From Pseudomonas sp. GOM7 (GTDB taxonomy: Bacteria > Pseudomonadota > Gammaproteobacteria > Pseudomonadales > Pseudomonadaceae): 64,000 nt of DNA. The stretch spans positions 4,774,001 to 4,838,000 of the forward strand of contig NZ_CP113519.1 of NCBI RefSeq assembly GCF_026723825.1, given 5' to 3'. Positions 16,657-24,859 of this stretch are shown piece by piece. Every line of letters begins with the position of its first letter. The first letter of the stretch is position 1. The translations under genes and the position numbers were made by a program. A model generated the notes under the pieces. The model saw only the letters and a list, made by a program, of their open reading frames with translations, did not search any database and was not told where the DNA came from.

Positions 16657-17250
16657 ATGTCCGGACTCATCGAAGCCCTCATCTACATCATCCAGACCCT
16701 CGGCAGCCTGTACCTGCTGATCGTGCTGCTGCGCTTCATCTTGCAACTGGTGCGCGCCGACTTCTACAACCCGCTCAGCCAGTTCATCGTCAAGGCCACG
16801 CAGCCGCTGCTGACGCCGCTGCGCCGCATCATCCCCGGCATCGCCGGGCTGGATCTGGCCTCGCTGATCCTGGCCATCGTGGTGCAACTGCTGCTGATGA
16901 TCGTCACCCTGACCCTGATGGGCTACAACGTCGGCGGCTTCATCCTGCAGCTGCTGGTGTGGTCGATGATCGGCGTGACCTCGCTGTTCCTCAAGGTGTT
17001 CTTCTTCGCCCTGATCATCAGCGTGATCCTCTCCTGGGTCGCGCCCGGTAGCTACAACCCCGGCGCACAACTGGTGAACCAGATCTGCGAACCGCTGCTG
17101 GCGCCCTTCCGCCGCCTGCTGCCTAATCTGGGCGGCCTGGATATATCGCCGATCTTCGCCTTCATCGCCATCAACCTGGCGGATCGCTTCATCATCGGCG
17201 GCCTGGCGGCCTATACCGGCCTGCCGCCCATGCTCAGCCCCTTCCTCTGA
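16657..17250 (+). CDS. yggT: YggT family integral membrane protein
   Basis: A 197-aa inner-membrane protein with two YGGT repeats. Each has a hydrophobic helix ending in the motif NPLSQFIVKATQPLLTPLRR or NPGAQLVNQICEPLLAPFRR, with helices around residues 10-30, 65-95, 100-125 and 165-190. The exact role is uncertain; YggT proteins have been linked to osmotic tolerance and cell division. The ATG at 16657 follows AAAAGGAGACAGC, which decides the start over the in-frame ATG at 16636. Confidence 0.92.
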   Translation: MSGLIEALIYIIQTLGSLYLLIVLLRFILQLVRADFYNPLSQFIVKATQPLLTPLRRIIPGIAGLDLASLILAIVVQLLLMIVTLTLMGYNVGGFILQLLVWSMIGVTSLFLKVFFFALIISVILSWVAPGSYNPGAQLVNQICEPLLAPFRRLLPNLGGLDISPIFAFIAINLADRFIIGGLAAYTGLPPMLSPFL

Positions 17251-17252
17251 GG

Positions 17253-17543
17253 ATGAGTTTCTACCGCTGGGACGGCGAGGATCTGATCCTCGACTGCCAC
17301 CTGCAGCCCAAGGCGAGCAAGGACGAGTTCGCCGGGCTGCACGGTGAGCGGCTGAAGATCCGCCTCACCGCCCCGCCCGTGGAGGGCAAGGCCAACGCCC
17401 ACCTGCAGGCCTTCCTGGCCAAGGCCTTCGGCGTCGCCAAGAGCCAGGTGAGCCTGGAAAGCGGCGAGCTCAACCGGCAGAAACGCCTGCGCATCCGCGC
17501 CCCCCGCTGCCTGCCCTCCCTGCCTGGTCTGCAGCGCCCCTGA
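17253..17543 (+). CDS. yggU: DUF167 family protein YggU
   Basis: A 96-aa protein of the YggU/DUF167 family (MSFYRWDGEDLILDCHLQPK, LKIRLTAPPVEGKANAHL). The function is unknown. It starts 2 bp after the yggT stop, so it is very probably translated with it. It is the last gene of the conserved block. In P. aeruginosa this block continues almost directly into metX; here about 9.6 kb of extra DNA follows. Confidence 0.92.
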   Translation: MSFYRWDGEDLILDCHLQPKASKDEFAGLHGERLKIRLTAPPVEGKANAHLQAFLAKAFGVAKSQVSLESGELNRQKRLRIRAPRCLPSLPGLQRP

Positions 17544-17595
17544 CGACCGCTCGGCCACCCCAGCCGACCATAAGGCGGGACTGTCGCAGCAGCGA

Positions 17596-17623
17596 TTGAC
17601 GCTTACCTCGTACCTCGCATAAT
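17596..17623 (+). promoter_or_regulatory. Putative sigma70 promoter of the dynamin-like gene
   Basis: TTGACG (17596-17601), a 16-bp spacer and CATAAT (17618-17623) lie about 130 bp before the ATG at 17756, in otherwise non-coding DNA. Confidence 0.45.
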
Positions 17624-17755
17624 GCAGGCTAACCGCATGACCCCATGCACCCTGGCGGCTGAATGACGCGCCCGTGCCAGGCCAAGGCCGAGCACTGCAG
17701 CTATCGAACGCCCTGAACCGTGTTGCTGTACGTATCGCCCGAGAGGAGAGCCAGG

Positions 17756-19723
17756 ATGAGCATGGAACGTCTCAGTCAGCAGGTGGATGCCTACGTAGGT
17801 TGGAAGCGCGAACTGATCCGCGAGATCACCCGCTACCGGGGCTGGCTCGAACACAACCGCCTCAGCTCCGACGCCGTCACCAGCAAACTCGAGCGCGCCC
17901 TCAAGCTGCTGCGTACCGACCATATCACCCTGGCCTTCGTCGGCGAGTTCTCGCGCGGCAAGACCGAACTGATCAACAGCCTGTTCTTCTCCGAATATGG
18001 CCAGCGCATGCTGCCATCCCAGGCCGGACGCACCACCATGTGCCCCACCGAGCTGTTCTTCGACCCGCGCTCGGAGCGCTCCTACATCCACCTGCTGCCC
18101 ATCGAGACGCGCAGCACCTCTGCCAGCGTGGCCCAGTTCAAGCGCATCCCCCGCCACTGGGTGAGCATCCCGCTGGACAGCAGCGACCCGGAGAACATGG
18201 CTCAGGCCTTCAGCCAGGTAGCCAAGACCAAGGTCATGCCCGTGGAACAGGCGATCCAGCTCGGCTTCCACCCCGACATGCTGGAAAGTGCGGACAAGCG
18301 CGGTCATGTACTGGTGCCGGCCTGGCGCCATGCCATGGTCAACTTCGACCACCCCTTGCTGCGCCAGGGCCTGCGCATTCTCGATACGCCCGGCCTCAAC
18401 GCCCTGGGCAGCGAGCCGGAACTGACCCTGTCGATGCTGCCCAATGCCCAGGCGATCATCTTCCTGCTGGCCGCCGACACCGGCGTCACCGCCAGCGACA
18501 TGCAGATCTGGCAGCAGCACATCCGTCAGCTCGATGAAGACACGCCTACCAGCCTGTTCGCCGTGCTGAACAAGATCGACATGCTGTGGGACGACCTGGC
18601 CGGCGAAGCCTTCGTACACAACGCCATCGCCCAGATGCAGAGCGCCACGGCCAAACAACTTGGCCTCGACCAGGCCGACGTGTTGCCGTTGTCGGCCAAG
18701 CAGGCGCTGCTGGCCAAGGTGCGCCAGGATGAAGCGCTGCTGGCGCGCAGCCAGATGAGTGAACTGGAAAACCTGTTGTGCGAACGCATCGTCGCGCAGA
18801 AGGAACGCCTGATCGAAGAACAGGTGGTGCGTCAGGTGCTGGCACTGCTTAACAACAGCCAGCACGTACTTGGCCTGCGCCTGGAAAAGGTCAACGAACA
18901 ACTGGCCCTGCTCGGCAACCACCAGCAGGACAACGGCCAGCTACTGCTGGAACTGACCGCCAAGACCAAGGACGATCACAACCTGCACCACAAGCGCCTG
19001 CTGGGGCTGAAGACCAACCAGCGCCTGCTGCAACGCCAGGGCCAGTTGCTGCGCCATGCGGTACGCGCCGAACGCCTGCAGGAGCACCTGGAAAAAGTTC
19101 GTCGCAACCTCAGCGGCAGCTGGACCACCCTGGGCATCAACCAGGCCATCGTCAGGTTCTTCCAGGCCGTGGAGCAGGATCTGCACAACCTGCAGCACGA
19201 AGCCGACCTGGCCAACAAGATGGTCGCCGCCATCTACCAACGGCACAACGAAGCGAGCCCACTGCACGGCGTCGACGCCCCGCAGTTGCAGATCAAGCGC
19301 TACTGGCGCGAGCTGCGCCAGCTACAGGCCAAGGGCGACCAGTTCCGCCTGCACCTGAAAACCCTGCTCACCGAACAGCGCAGCCTTACCCGCCGCTTCT
19401 TCGCCACTTTGGCGCAGGAGGCCATCGGCCTGCACCAACGCCTGCGCCACGACGCCGAACAATGGGCCGCCGACGCCCTGATGCCGCTGATGCAGCACAC
19501 CCTGGAACACAAGCAGATGCTGGAAAGCCACATGCTGCGCCTCAAGGCCCTGGCCCAGGAAACCCAGCAAAGCCGCAAACGCAGCGAGCAACTGGCGCAA
19601 TACCAGGAAGAACTGCAACAACAACTGGCCCAGGCCGCCGACATGCTCCGCACCCTGCGCCGCCCGGCGCCGGTGCAGCGCCAGGGCAAGGTGGTCAGCT
19701 TGCCGGTGGCGGCGCGGTTGTAG
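17756..19723 (+). CDS. Dynamin-like large GTPase
   Basis: A 655-aa protein with a GTPase domain in its first half. The P-loop is GEFSRGKT (residues 63-70), the switch region includes TTMCPTELFF, G3 is DTPG at Asp210 and G4 is NKID at Asn272. The second half (about 330-640) is almost entirely helical, Gln/Leu/Glu/Arg-rich and predicted coiled-coil, as in the stalk of bacterial dynamins. No transmembrane helix is evident, so membrane contact would be peripheral. Bacterial dynamins remodel membranes and some protect against phage or envelope damage; which applies here is unknown. The ATG at 17756 has GAGGAGAGCCAGG upstream. It stands alone, convergent with the T6SS module. Confidence 0.85.
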   Translation: MSMERLSQQVDAYVGWKRELIREITRYRGWLEHNRLSSDAVTSKLERALKLLRTDHITLAFVGEFSRGKTELINSLFFSEYGQRMLPSQAGRTTMCPTELFFDPRSERSYIHLLPIETRSTSASVAQFKRIPRHWVSIPLDSSDPENMAQAFSQVAKTKVMPVEQAIQLGFHPDMLESADKRGHVLVPAWRHAMVNFDHPLLRQGLRILDTPGLNALGSEPELTLSMLPNAQAIIFLLAADTGVTASDMQIWQQHIRQLDEDTPTSLFAVLNKIDMLWDDLAGEAFVHNAIAQMQSATAKQLGLDQADVLPLSAKQALLAKVRQDEALLARSQMSELENLLCERIVAQKERLIEEQVVRQVLALLNNSQHVLGLRLEKVNEQLALLGNHQQDNGQLLLELTAKTKDDHNLHHKRLLGLKTNQRLLQRQGQLLRHAVRAERLQEHLEKVRRNLSGSWTTLGINQAIVRFFQAVEQDLHNLQHEADLANKMVAAIYQRHNEASPLHGVDAPQLQIKRYWRELRQLQAKGDQFRLHLKTLLTEQRSLTRRFFATLAQEAIGLHQRLRHDAEQWAADALMPLMQHTLEHKQMLESHMLRLKALAQETQQSRKRSEQLAQYQEELQQQLAQAADMLRTLRRPAPVQRQGKVVSLPVAARL

Positions 19724-19821
19724 GAGTTTTGGGGCGAGAGAAGAACTTCTTACGCGCGGAACGCTTGGCTAGATATGATGAGCTGGATTGGTTTACCACC
19801 AACCAAGCCTCATGTTGCTCA

Positions 19822-20796
19822 TCAAAACCCAAGTTTGGGAGGAAAATAAGACAAAGGCGGATGACTAGCCTTCCACTCCTCGGCAAACACCTTGGCTTCT
19901 TCGATTTGCTCAGGGGTCATTTTGGCTGCGATGTCCGGGAGCACATCCTCTGCAAAATCCTTTGAGCTCCCCCCACCATCCAACTTCAATAACAGAGACA
20001 TCAAGCCATATCCCTTTACAAGATCCAGCGGAAAGCCAAGCCTATTGTCTGGCGTGTGAGCTAAGTCAGCCGCATATTCGCCTATAGCGCGGGCGTCCCC
20101 CGCCTCAGCCATCTTGACAAGCCAATACCTGGCCTTTTCAAGTTCGCCTCGCTCCTGAAAAATAATCATATATTGATTCATGCCATCTATACTGCCACCT
20201 TCAGCCGACTTCTTGATTAGCTCCTCAATACGCTGAGACTTATTCCACGGCCACTGAAAGGGACCTTCACCTTCTTTGTAACGCATAGCCAGTAGATATT
20301 GGGCCTGTGGATATCCAGCCTCGGCGGATTTTTCCAACCAATCGAAGTCACTGATGCCTAGATACAATACATACATGGCTTCAGCATCGCCCTTGGCGGC
20401 GCGAGCTTTGGCTTCCCTTTCAAACATAACAATCCAGTCACTAGAAGTCTTGGCGTATTCAGGGCACTCGTTAGCCAAACTACAGAGATTTCCTCCGTGA
20501 TAAGCTAAACGCACCATGGCATACAAGTCGCCCTGATTAGCAGCGGCTGCCAACCATTTATAAGACTCTTCCGTTACGAAGCCTGCCTGGCGTAGCGACT
20601 CGCCCAAATAATATTGGGCCTCTCTATCGCCAGCCTCTGCAGCAATGCGCAAATACTTATCGCCATTTTTATATTGATTATAAAGCGCAATACCCTTTTC
20701 CTTGGCTGCCCGTTGCTCAGCCGTCAGATTACCTGCTGATAACGCCCCAACAAATAAAATAGATACTAAAAAGATCGCTATTTTTGCTTTCAACAT
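19822..20796 (-). CDS. Secreted Sel1/TPR-like repeat protein, probable T6SS immunity protein
   Basis: A 324-aa protein with a Sec signal peptide (KAKIAIFLVSILFVGALSA, cleavage before GN) followed by Sel1-like repeats: AEAGDREAQYYLGESLRQAG, AANQGDLYAMVRLAY, AEAGYPQAQYLLAMRYKEGE, AEGGSIDGMNQYMI and AEAGDARAIGEYAADLA. It is the last gene of the vgrG-DUF4123-cargo series and begins 22 bp after the cargo stop. Sel1-repeat proteins occur as immunity partners of T6SS effectors in Pseudomonas. A periplasmic immunity protein would mean the toxin acts at the envelope. Its GC content is visibly lower than its neighbours and rare A/T-ending codons are frequent, pointing to transfer. The immunity role is inference from position. 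Confidence 0.75.
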   Translation of the reverse strand: MLKAKIAIFLVSILFVGALSAGNLTAEQRAAKEKGIALYNQYKNGDKYLRIAAEAGDREAQYYLGESLRQAGFVTEESYKWLAAAANQGDLYAMVRLAYHGGNLCSLANECPEYAKTSSDWIVMFEREAKARAAKGDAEAMYVLYLGISDFDWLEKSAEAGYPQAQYLLAMRYKEGEGPFQWPWNKSQRIEELIKKSAEGGSIDGMNQYMIIFQERGELEKARYWLVKMAEAGDARAIGEYAADLAHTPDNRLGFPLDLVKGYGLMSLLLKLDGGGSSKDFAEDVLPDIAAKMTPEQIEEAKVFAEEWKASHPPLSYFPPKLGF

Positions 20797-20818
20797 CCTT
20801 TGCCCCCTTAAACCCAGC

Positions 20819-23800
20819 TTATTCCTCAGAACCTATATAATGTGCAATAGGCTGTCGCCAAGACTGCGCAGGGCTATACCATGAGGTCACCCTGCATATT
20901 TTTTCAAAATTCTGATCCAGAATATTCATATGCTTCTTGTAGCGAGCACGCATAAGGTCATTATCACTCCCCTCTCTGCCTACTCGTTCAACCCCCTCCC
21001 GCATAAACTCATCGATTGCCAGGCGATTGCTGCAGTAGGCTTGGCCAGCTTTGGGCTCGGGTTCACCAAAGGCATTCATTCGGATGCAGGCCTGGTAGAA
21101 CTGAATTCGAGCATCTGCCAGCGAGTTGGTGCTTTGCGCATGCTGCACGACCCAGCCTAATACCCGCTCGATAGCCCGTTGTTGAACCAGCCAGCAGCCT
21201 GAATGCGTATAGGGTTTTTTCAGCTCGCGATAACTTTGGGTTTCTTCGTTGTAGACATAATCCACCGCAGTAAATGCCTCTGCCGGACTGCTCAGAGTCC
21301 AGAGAATCGGCCCCAGGGCAGCGGGGGTGGCCTCGACGATCCAGCGGCGTAGTTCTTCCGGATTGCTGTAGGTCATAAGCGAATGCGCGATTGGGCCGCC
21401 CTTGCCACCACGGGTCAGAGCTTCGTACAGGCTCATGACCAGGTCGTAGCCCTTGAGGAAGATCATCGCGGTATCGAGGCCCACCAGGCTCAGCAGGTTG
21501 AGCTTGTCGAGAAATTCGCGTGTTTCCTGATCGACCCAGTCCAGTGGGTAACCCTGATTGCGGTAGAGCTCGCGACGGTAGATATCGAGCAGGCCGGCAA
21601 TGGCCTGATAGCCAACGGCAAAGGTGAACTCGCCTTCCACGCCCGGCCCGACGATGAGCGCTGCACGCATCTTGAGCACCAGGCATCTGTTGACCAATGA
21701 CAGGCTGAAATCACCCTTGGCACCAATACCAAGCGCAGCACTGATGCTGCCGTCCAGTTGCGCCAGTGGCATCCACTGCTTCTTGGCTTGCTCGGCCAGG
21801 GCTGCGCCGCTCTTGAGGGGGGCCTGGAACCGGGCAGCGACGTCTTGCGGTGGTGCCCAGTTGAGAGCCCCCACCAGCTTGATGCCAGCCTGGATGCCAG
21901 CGAAGACGTCGAACTTACCCGTTAAGCCGCCATCGACGGGTGGATGACTTTCAGACATGGGGCCGCTGGAGTAGGTGCGATTTAGAACACCTCGCTCGGC
22001 TTCCTGCTGAGTATCGATACTGGGAGCCTGGCTATTCTTGCTGGGACCCAGACGCAGGCTGCCGTTGAGCATCAGAGAAGCGCCGGCAAAGCCCCAGGCG
22101 ACCAAATTGAAATAGAGCGCAAAGCGGCCCAGCTCGATGAAGACTTTTTCGTTGCGATAGTTGTAATAATGCGCCGACAGTGATTTAGCCGTTTCCATGG
22201 ACGGCAATTCAACGTCGCATAACTGCACTTCACCACGGGCCGGGCTCCAGTCGAGGGTCAGGCCTGCTGAGGCGGTAAAGCCTTCGGCCATGCTGAAAGA
22301 GGGAGCAGTGGTGGTAACCACCTTGTGAACGTTACTCACCGGAGGGGTAAGGCAGCGAATTAGCTGGGACTGAGGGCTGGCATTGAACAGGTTCAAACCT
22401 AGCCCTGCTTTGTCTTGAAACAACACCTGGCGCAGGGTGTCACCCCAACTCTTGCGCGAAGCTTCATCTTCCAGAGTGGTGACCTGGTAGCCACGCTTTT
22501 GCAGTTCGCCATGGAATCTGTCGATGTCGAACAGGCCTTCCTTGTCGAACCAGCCGCCCTCCTGGTCTTCAAGACGCAGCCCTCCCTGCTCCTTCAGCCA
22601 GGCTTCAAGGGCTGTGCTGGTCTGACTCGCCACACTACCCGCTCCCGAGACCGCATCGCCGTACTGCAGCCCTTCGGTATTGAGTTTGTCGATATCCTTG
22701 CCAAGGTGGGTCAGCATCTTTTGCAGGCTGAACTGTTCGAGAATACGCTCGCCTTTCGGCGCACTGAATTCCCGGAGTGGGAAGTTGGTCTTGACCAGGC
22801 GTTCGACCGGCACGGGCGCAAAGCTTTCCGGCTCCCACAGCAAGGTGCGGCGAGGCTCGCTGTTGACCACGTTGCTTTGCGCCAATTGACGCAGTTCATC
22901 GAGCGCTTGCTGCAGCTCATCCCACTTGGCTCGCTCGGCATCAAACAGGCCAGCAGGCGCGGCAAGATTCTTGCCGGTTGCGTTCAGCCATTGCTCATAA
23001 CGGTCAGCGATGCGCTGGTTGATGGCTTTCTGTTCCTGAAGCAGATCGAGATAGCGCTGATAGGCGCTGACGCCTTCCGCCAATTGAGCTTCGCTCCCAG
23101 CCAAGGCGAACTCGGGCAGCGCCAAACCATACTGCGCAGCCTTGAGCATGGCTTCGACATAGGCCTTGTGCTTTTGCACCGTTTCCAGTCTTTCAGCCTT
23201 ACGCCGCTTGTAGCTCATGAGTTGTGGGCGACAATCTACGCTGCATTGCGCGAGCACTTCGTCGAGCTCGACTTGGCTTTCCTTAATGGCTTTATCCAGA
23301 TCGCTAGTCAGTACCTTGGGTAGTGGCCCATCTTCCAGCAGGGCATCGCGCGCCTGCAGGTAGGCCTGCACAGCGTCACGGGCAGCGATTGCCTCGGGCA
23401 TGAAGATTTGCTCGTTTTCCACCACATAACCCAGGATCTTGGCTTTTTCGTGGGCGACCTTCCGTAATTCCAGCCACTCGCGATGCAGGATCTGCAATTG
23501 GCGCAACTCCTCCATGCGCCTGAGCATGTCTTCATGCTGCGCCATGGCCTCGTCACGGTCGGTGGTGGTGCGGTAGTCAGGCACCGTGTCTTCGCGCAGA
23601 TCTCGTTGATGCAACTCCAGCGCCGGATCTGCAATGCTTGGATACTCGCTCTCGAAGTACTGCATACGAGCCCGCTGCTCGCCTTCGAGGAAGTTGCTGA
23701 GCTTGGGCTCGAGGAAGTATTCCAGCAACGCGTAATCGTCTAGTGCGAGCTTGCGGGCATCCGCGTCGAGATCAGGCGAGAGGGCTTGTGTCAGTTGATG

Positions 23801-24019
23801 GCTGGACTCCTGCATGGCGTCCACCGCCGTTTGCGGTAGAAGCCAGAACGCTCGTTCCCCAGTGGCATAGATGATGCTGTCGTATTGCGTGGTGCAGGGC
23901 TGACGAGGCTGCTCCTGGAGGTTTTCTTCCTCACTGTGACTAGCCTGCTCTTCACAACGCGCAGGCAGTTTGAGGGTGTTATCCACGCGAGTGCTGTTTG
24001 CGGTATCCGTGCTTTGCAT
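20819..24019 (-). CDS. Putative T6SS cargo effector of unknown activity (1066 aa)
   Basis: A 1066-aa protein encoded directly after the DUF4123 adaptor gene. I do not recognise a catalytic domain. Residues about 60-400 are long charged helices (HREWLELRKVAHEKAKILG, SYKRRKAERLETVQKHKAYV). From about 580 to 810 the sequence turns Gly-rich with alternating hydrophobic residues (FTASAGLTLDW, ALGIGAKGDFSLSLV, GPGVEGEFTFAVGYQ). Hydrophobic stretches lie at about 630-650 (FALYFNLVAWGFAGASLML) and 840-866 (LLSLVGLDTAMIFLKGYDLV). This layout could suit a membrane-active toxin. There is no signal peptide, PAAR or MIX-like motif that I can see. The ATG at 24019 with AAGGAACGCAGC upstream is preferred to the TTG at 24034. 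Delivery by the adjacent VgrG is inferred from gene order. Confidence 0.72.
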   Translation of the reverse strand: MQSTDTANSTRVDNTLKLPARCEEQASHSEEENLQEQPRQPCTTQYDSIIYATGERAFWLLPQTAVDAMQESSHQLTQALSPDLDADARKLALDDYALLEYFLEPKLSNFLEGEQRARMQYFESEYPSIADPALELHQRDLREDTVPDYRTTTDRDEAMAQHEDMLRRMEELRQLQILHREWLELRKVAHEKAKILGYVVENEQIFMPEAIAARDAVQAYLQARDALLEDGPLPKVLTSDLDKAIKESQVELDEVLAQCSVDCRPQLMSYKRRKAERLETVQKHKAYVEAMLKAAQYGLALPEFALAGSEAQLAEGVSAYQRYLDLLQEQKAINQRIADRYEQWLNATGKNLAAPAGLFDAERAKWDELQQALDELRQLAQSNVVNSEPRRTLLWEPESFAPVPVERLVKTNFPLREFSAPKGERILEQFSLQKMLTHLGKDIDKLNTEGLQYGDAVSGAGSVASQTSTALEAWLKEQGGLRLEDQEGGWFDKEGLFDIDRFHGELQKRGYQVTTLEDEASRKSWGDTLRQVLFQDKAGLGLNLFNASPQSQLIRCLTPPVSNVHKVVTTTAPSFSMAEGFTASAGLTLDWSPARGEVQLCDVELPSMETAKSLSAHYYNYRNEKVFIELGRFALYFNLVAWGFAGASLMLNGSLRLGPSKNSQAPSIDTQQEAERGVLNRTYSSGPMSESHPPVDGGLTGKFDVFAGIQAGIKLVGALNWAPPQDVAARFQAPLKSGAALAEQAKKQWMPLAQLDGSISAALGIGAKGDFSLSLVNRCLVLKMRAALIVGPGVEGEFTFAVGYQAIAGLLDIYRRELYRNQGYPLDWVDQETREFLDKLNLLSLVGLDTAMIFLKGYDLVMSLYEALTRGGKGGPIAHSLMTYSNPEELRRWIVEATPAALGPILWTLSSPAEAFTAVDYVYNEETQSYRELKKPYTHSGCWLVQQRAIERVLGWVVQHAQSTNSLADARIQFYQACIRMNAFGEPEPKAGQAYCSNRLAIDEFMREGVERVGREGSDNDLMRARYKKHMNILDQNFEKICRVTSWYSPAQSWRQPIAHYIGSEE

Positions 24020-24034
24020 GCTGCGTTCCTTCAA

Positions 24035-24859
24035 TCAATCTGCCAATGCGGCGAGTCGCTCGACCTTGATATAGACCTTGTCCTGGCTGGCGAGAATATC
24101 CATGACATCGGCGCGCTCCCGCAGATGGGTACGCTGAGCTAGTGGCGTGACGGCCGTTAAATGGCGCCCTTGAGTGATGCCATAAGTTTCTAGAAGTGCC
24201 AGATTATCCAGCCAGGTGAGTAGCTGGCCGGGTAATGGGTCGTGGAAGTGGGTATGCCTGCCTTCGAGCCAATAGAGGCGCCGCATGGTGTCATGGACGG
24301 GCTCGATTCCATCGGCAAGGCTGTAATGCATCTGCTGGTAGGGTGCGTTGGCTGGCGCGCTCCAGCGGTACCAAGGTTCCTGACACTCAAGCAGATGCCG
24401 AGGAACTGGGCTGTATACCTCCAGCCAGGAACCAAACAAGGTGCCTGGCTCTGTCAGCGCCAGAGTCGCCCAGAGTTCGGGCAGCCAGTATGTAGCCAGG
24501 CTTTGTCCACCCGCATGATCATTGACCACCAGTAACCAACGGGCATGAGCCAACGCCGAAGTCTCGTCAGTAGCCACTATGGCGATACCCGCTCGATTTT
24601 CCAGGCACAGGGTGGCAGCCTGGGAAGCCAACTCAGTATCAACCTTGGCAGAGAACCAAAGAGGCCCGTCCTTCAAGAACTGTGGATAGTCCGTGCTTGC
24701 GAAGAGGTATTCGATTCGTACCAAGTCCCCCGTGGAGGCAAGCCGTGCGCGAGCGTCAGGGCTACGGCGCTGATCGATGATGAAAAACAGCTCACACCCT
24801 GGCGGAACGGCAAGAGGGCCACAAGCTGTGGCCTGCAGTTGACTCAGGCCTGCTGACAT
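24035..24859 (-). CDS. DUF4123 domain protein, T6SS effector adaptor/chaperone
   Basis: A 274-aa protein of the DUF4123 (Tap/TEC) family. These proteins load a cargo effector encoded next door onto the C-terminal tip of a specific VgrG and are not secreted themselves. The N-terminal lobe reads GCELFFIIDQRRSPDARARL and RIEYLFASTDYPQFLKDGPL, with ARWLLVVNDH and YLFASTD-type family features. The ATG at 24859 (GGGGAGG seven bases upstream) is inside the end of vgrG, overlapping it by 16 bp; the stop lies 15 bp before the cargo ATG. The tight packing indicates co-translation of tip protein, adaptor and cargo. Confidence 0.88.
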   Translation of the reverse strand: MSAGLSQLQATACGPLAVPPGCELFFIIDQRRSPDARARLASTGDLVRIEYLFASTDYPQFLKDGPLWFSAKVDTELASQAATLCLENRAGIAIVATDETSALAHARWLLVVNDHAGGQSLATYWLPELWATLALTEPGTLFGSWLEVYSPVPRHLLECQEPWYRWSAPANAPYQQMHYSLADGIEPVHDTMRRLYWLEGRHTHFHDPLPGQLLTWLDNLALLETYGITQGRHLTAVTPLAQRTHLRERADVMDILASQDKVYIKVERLAALAD

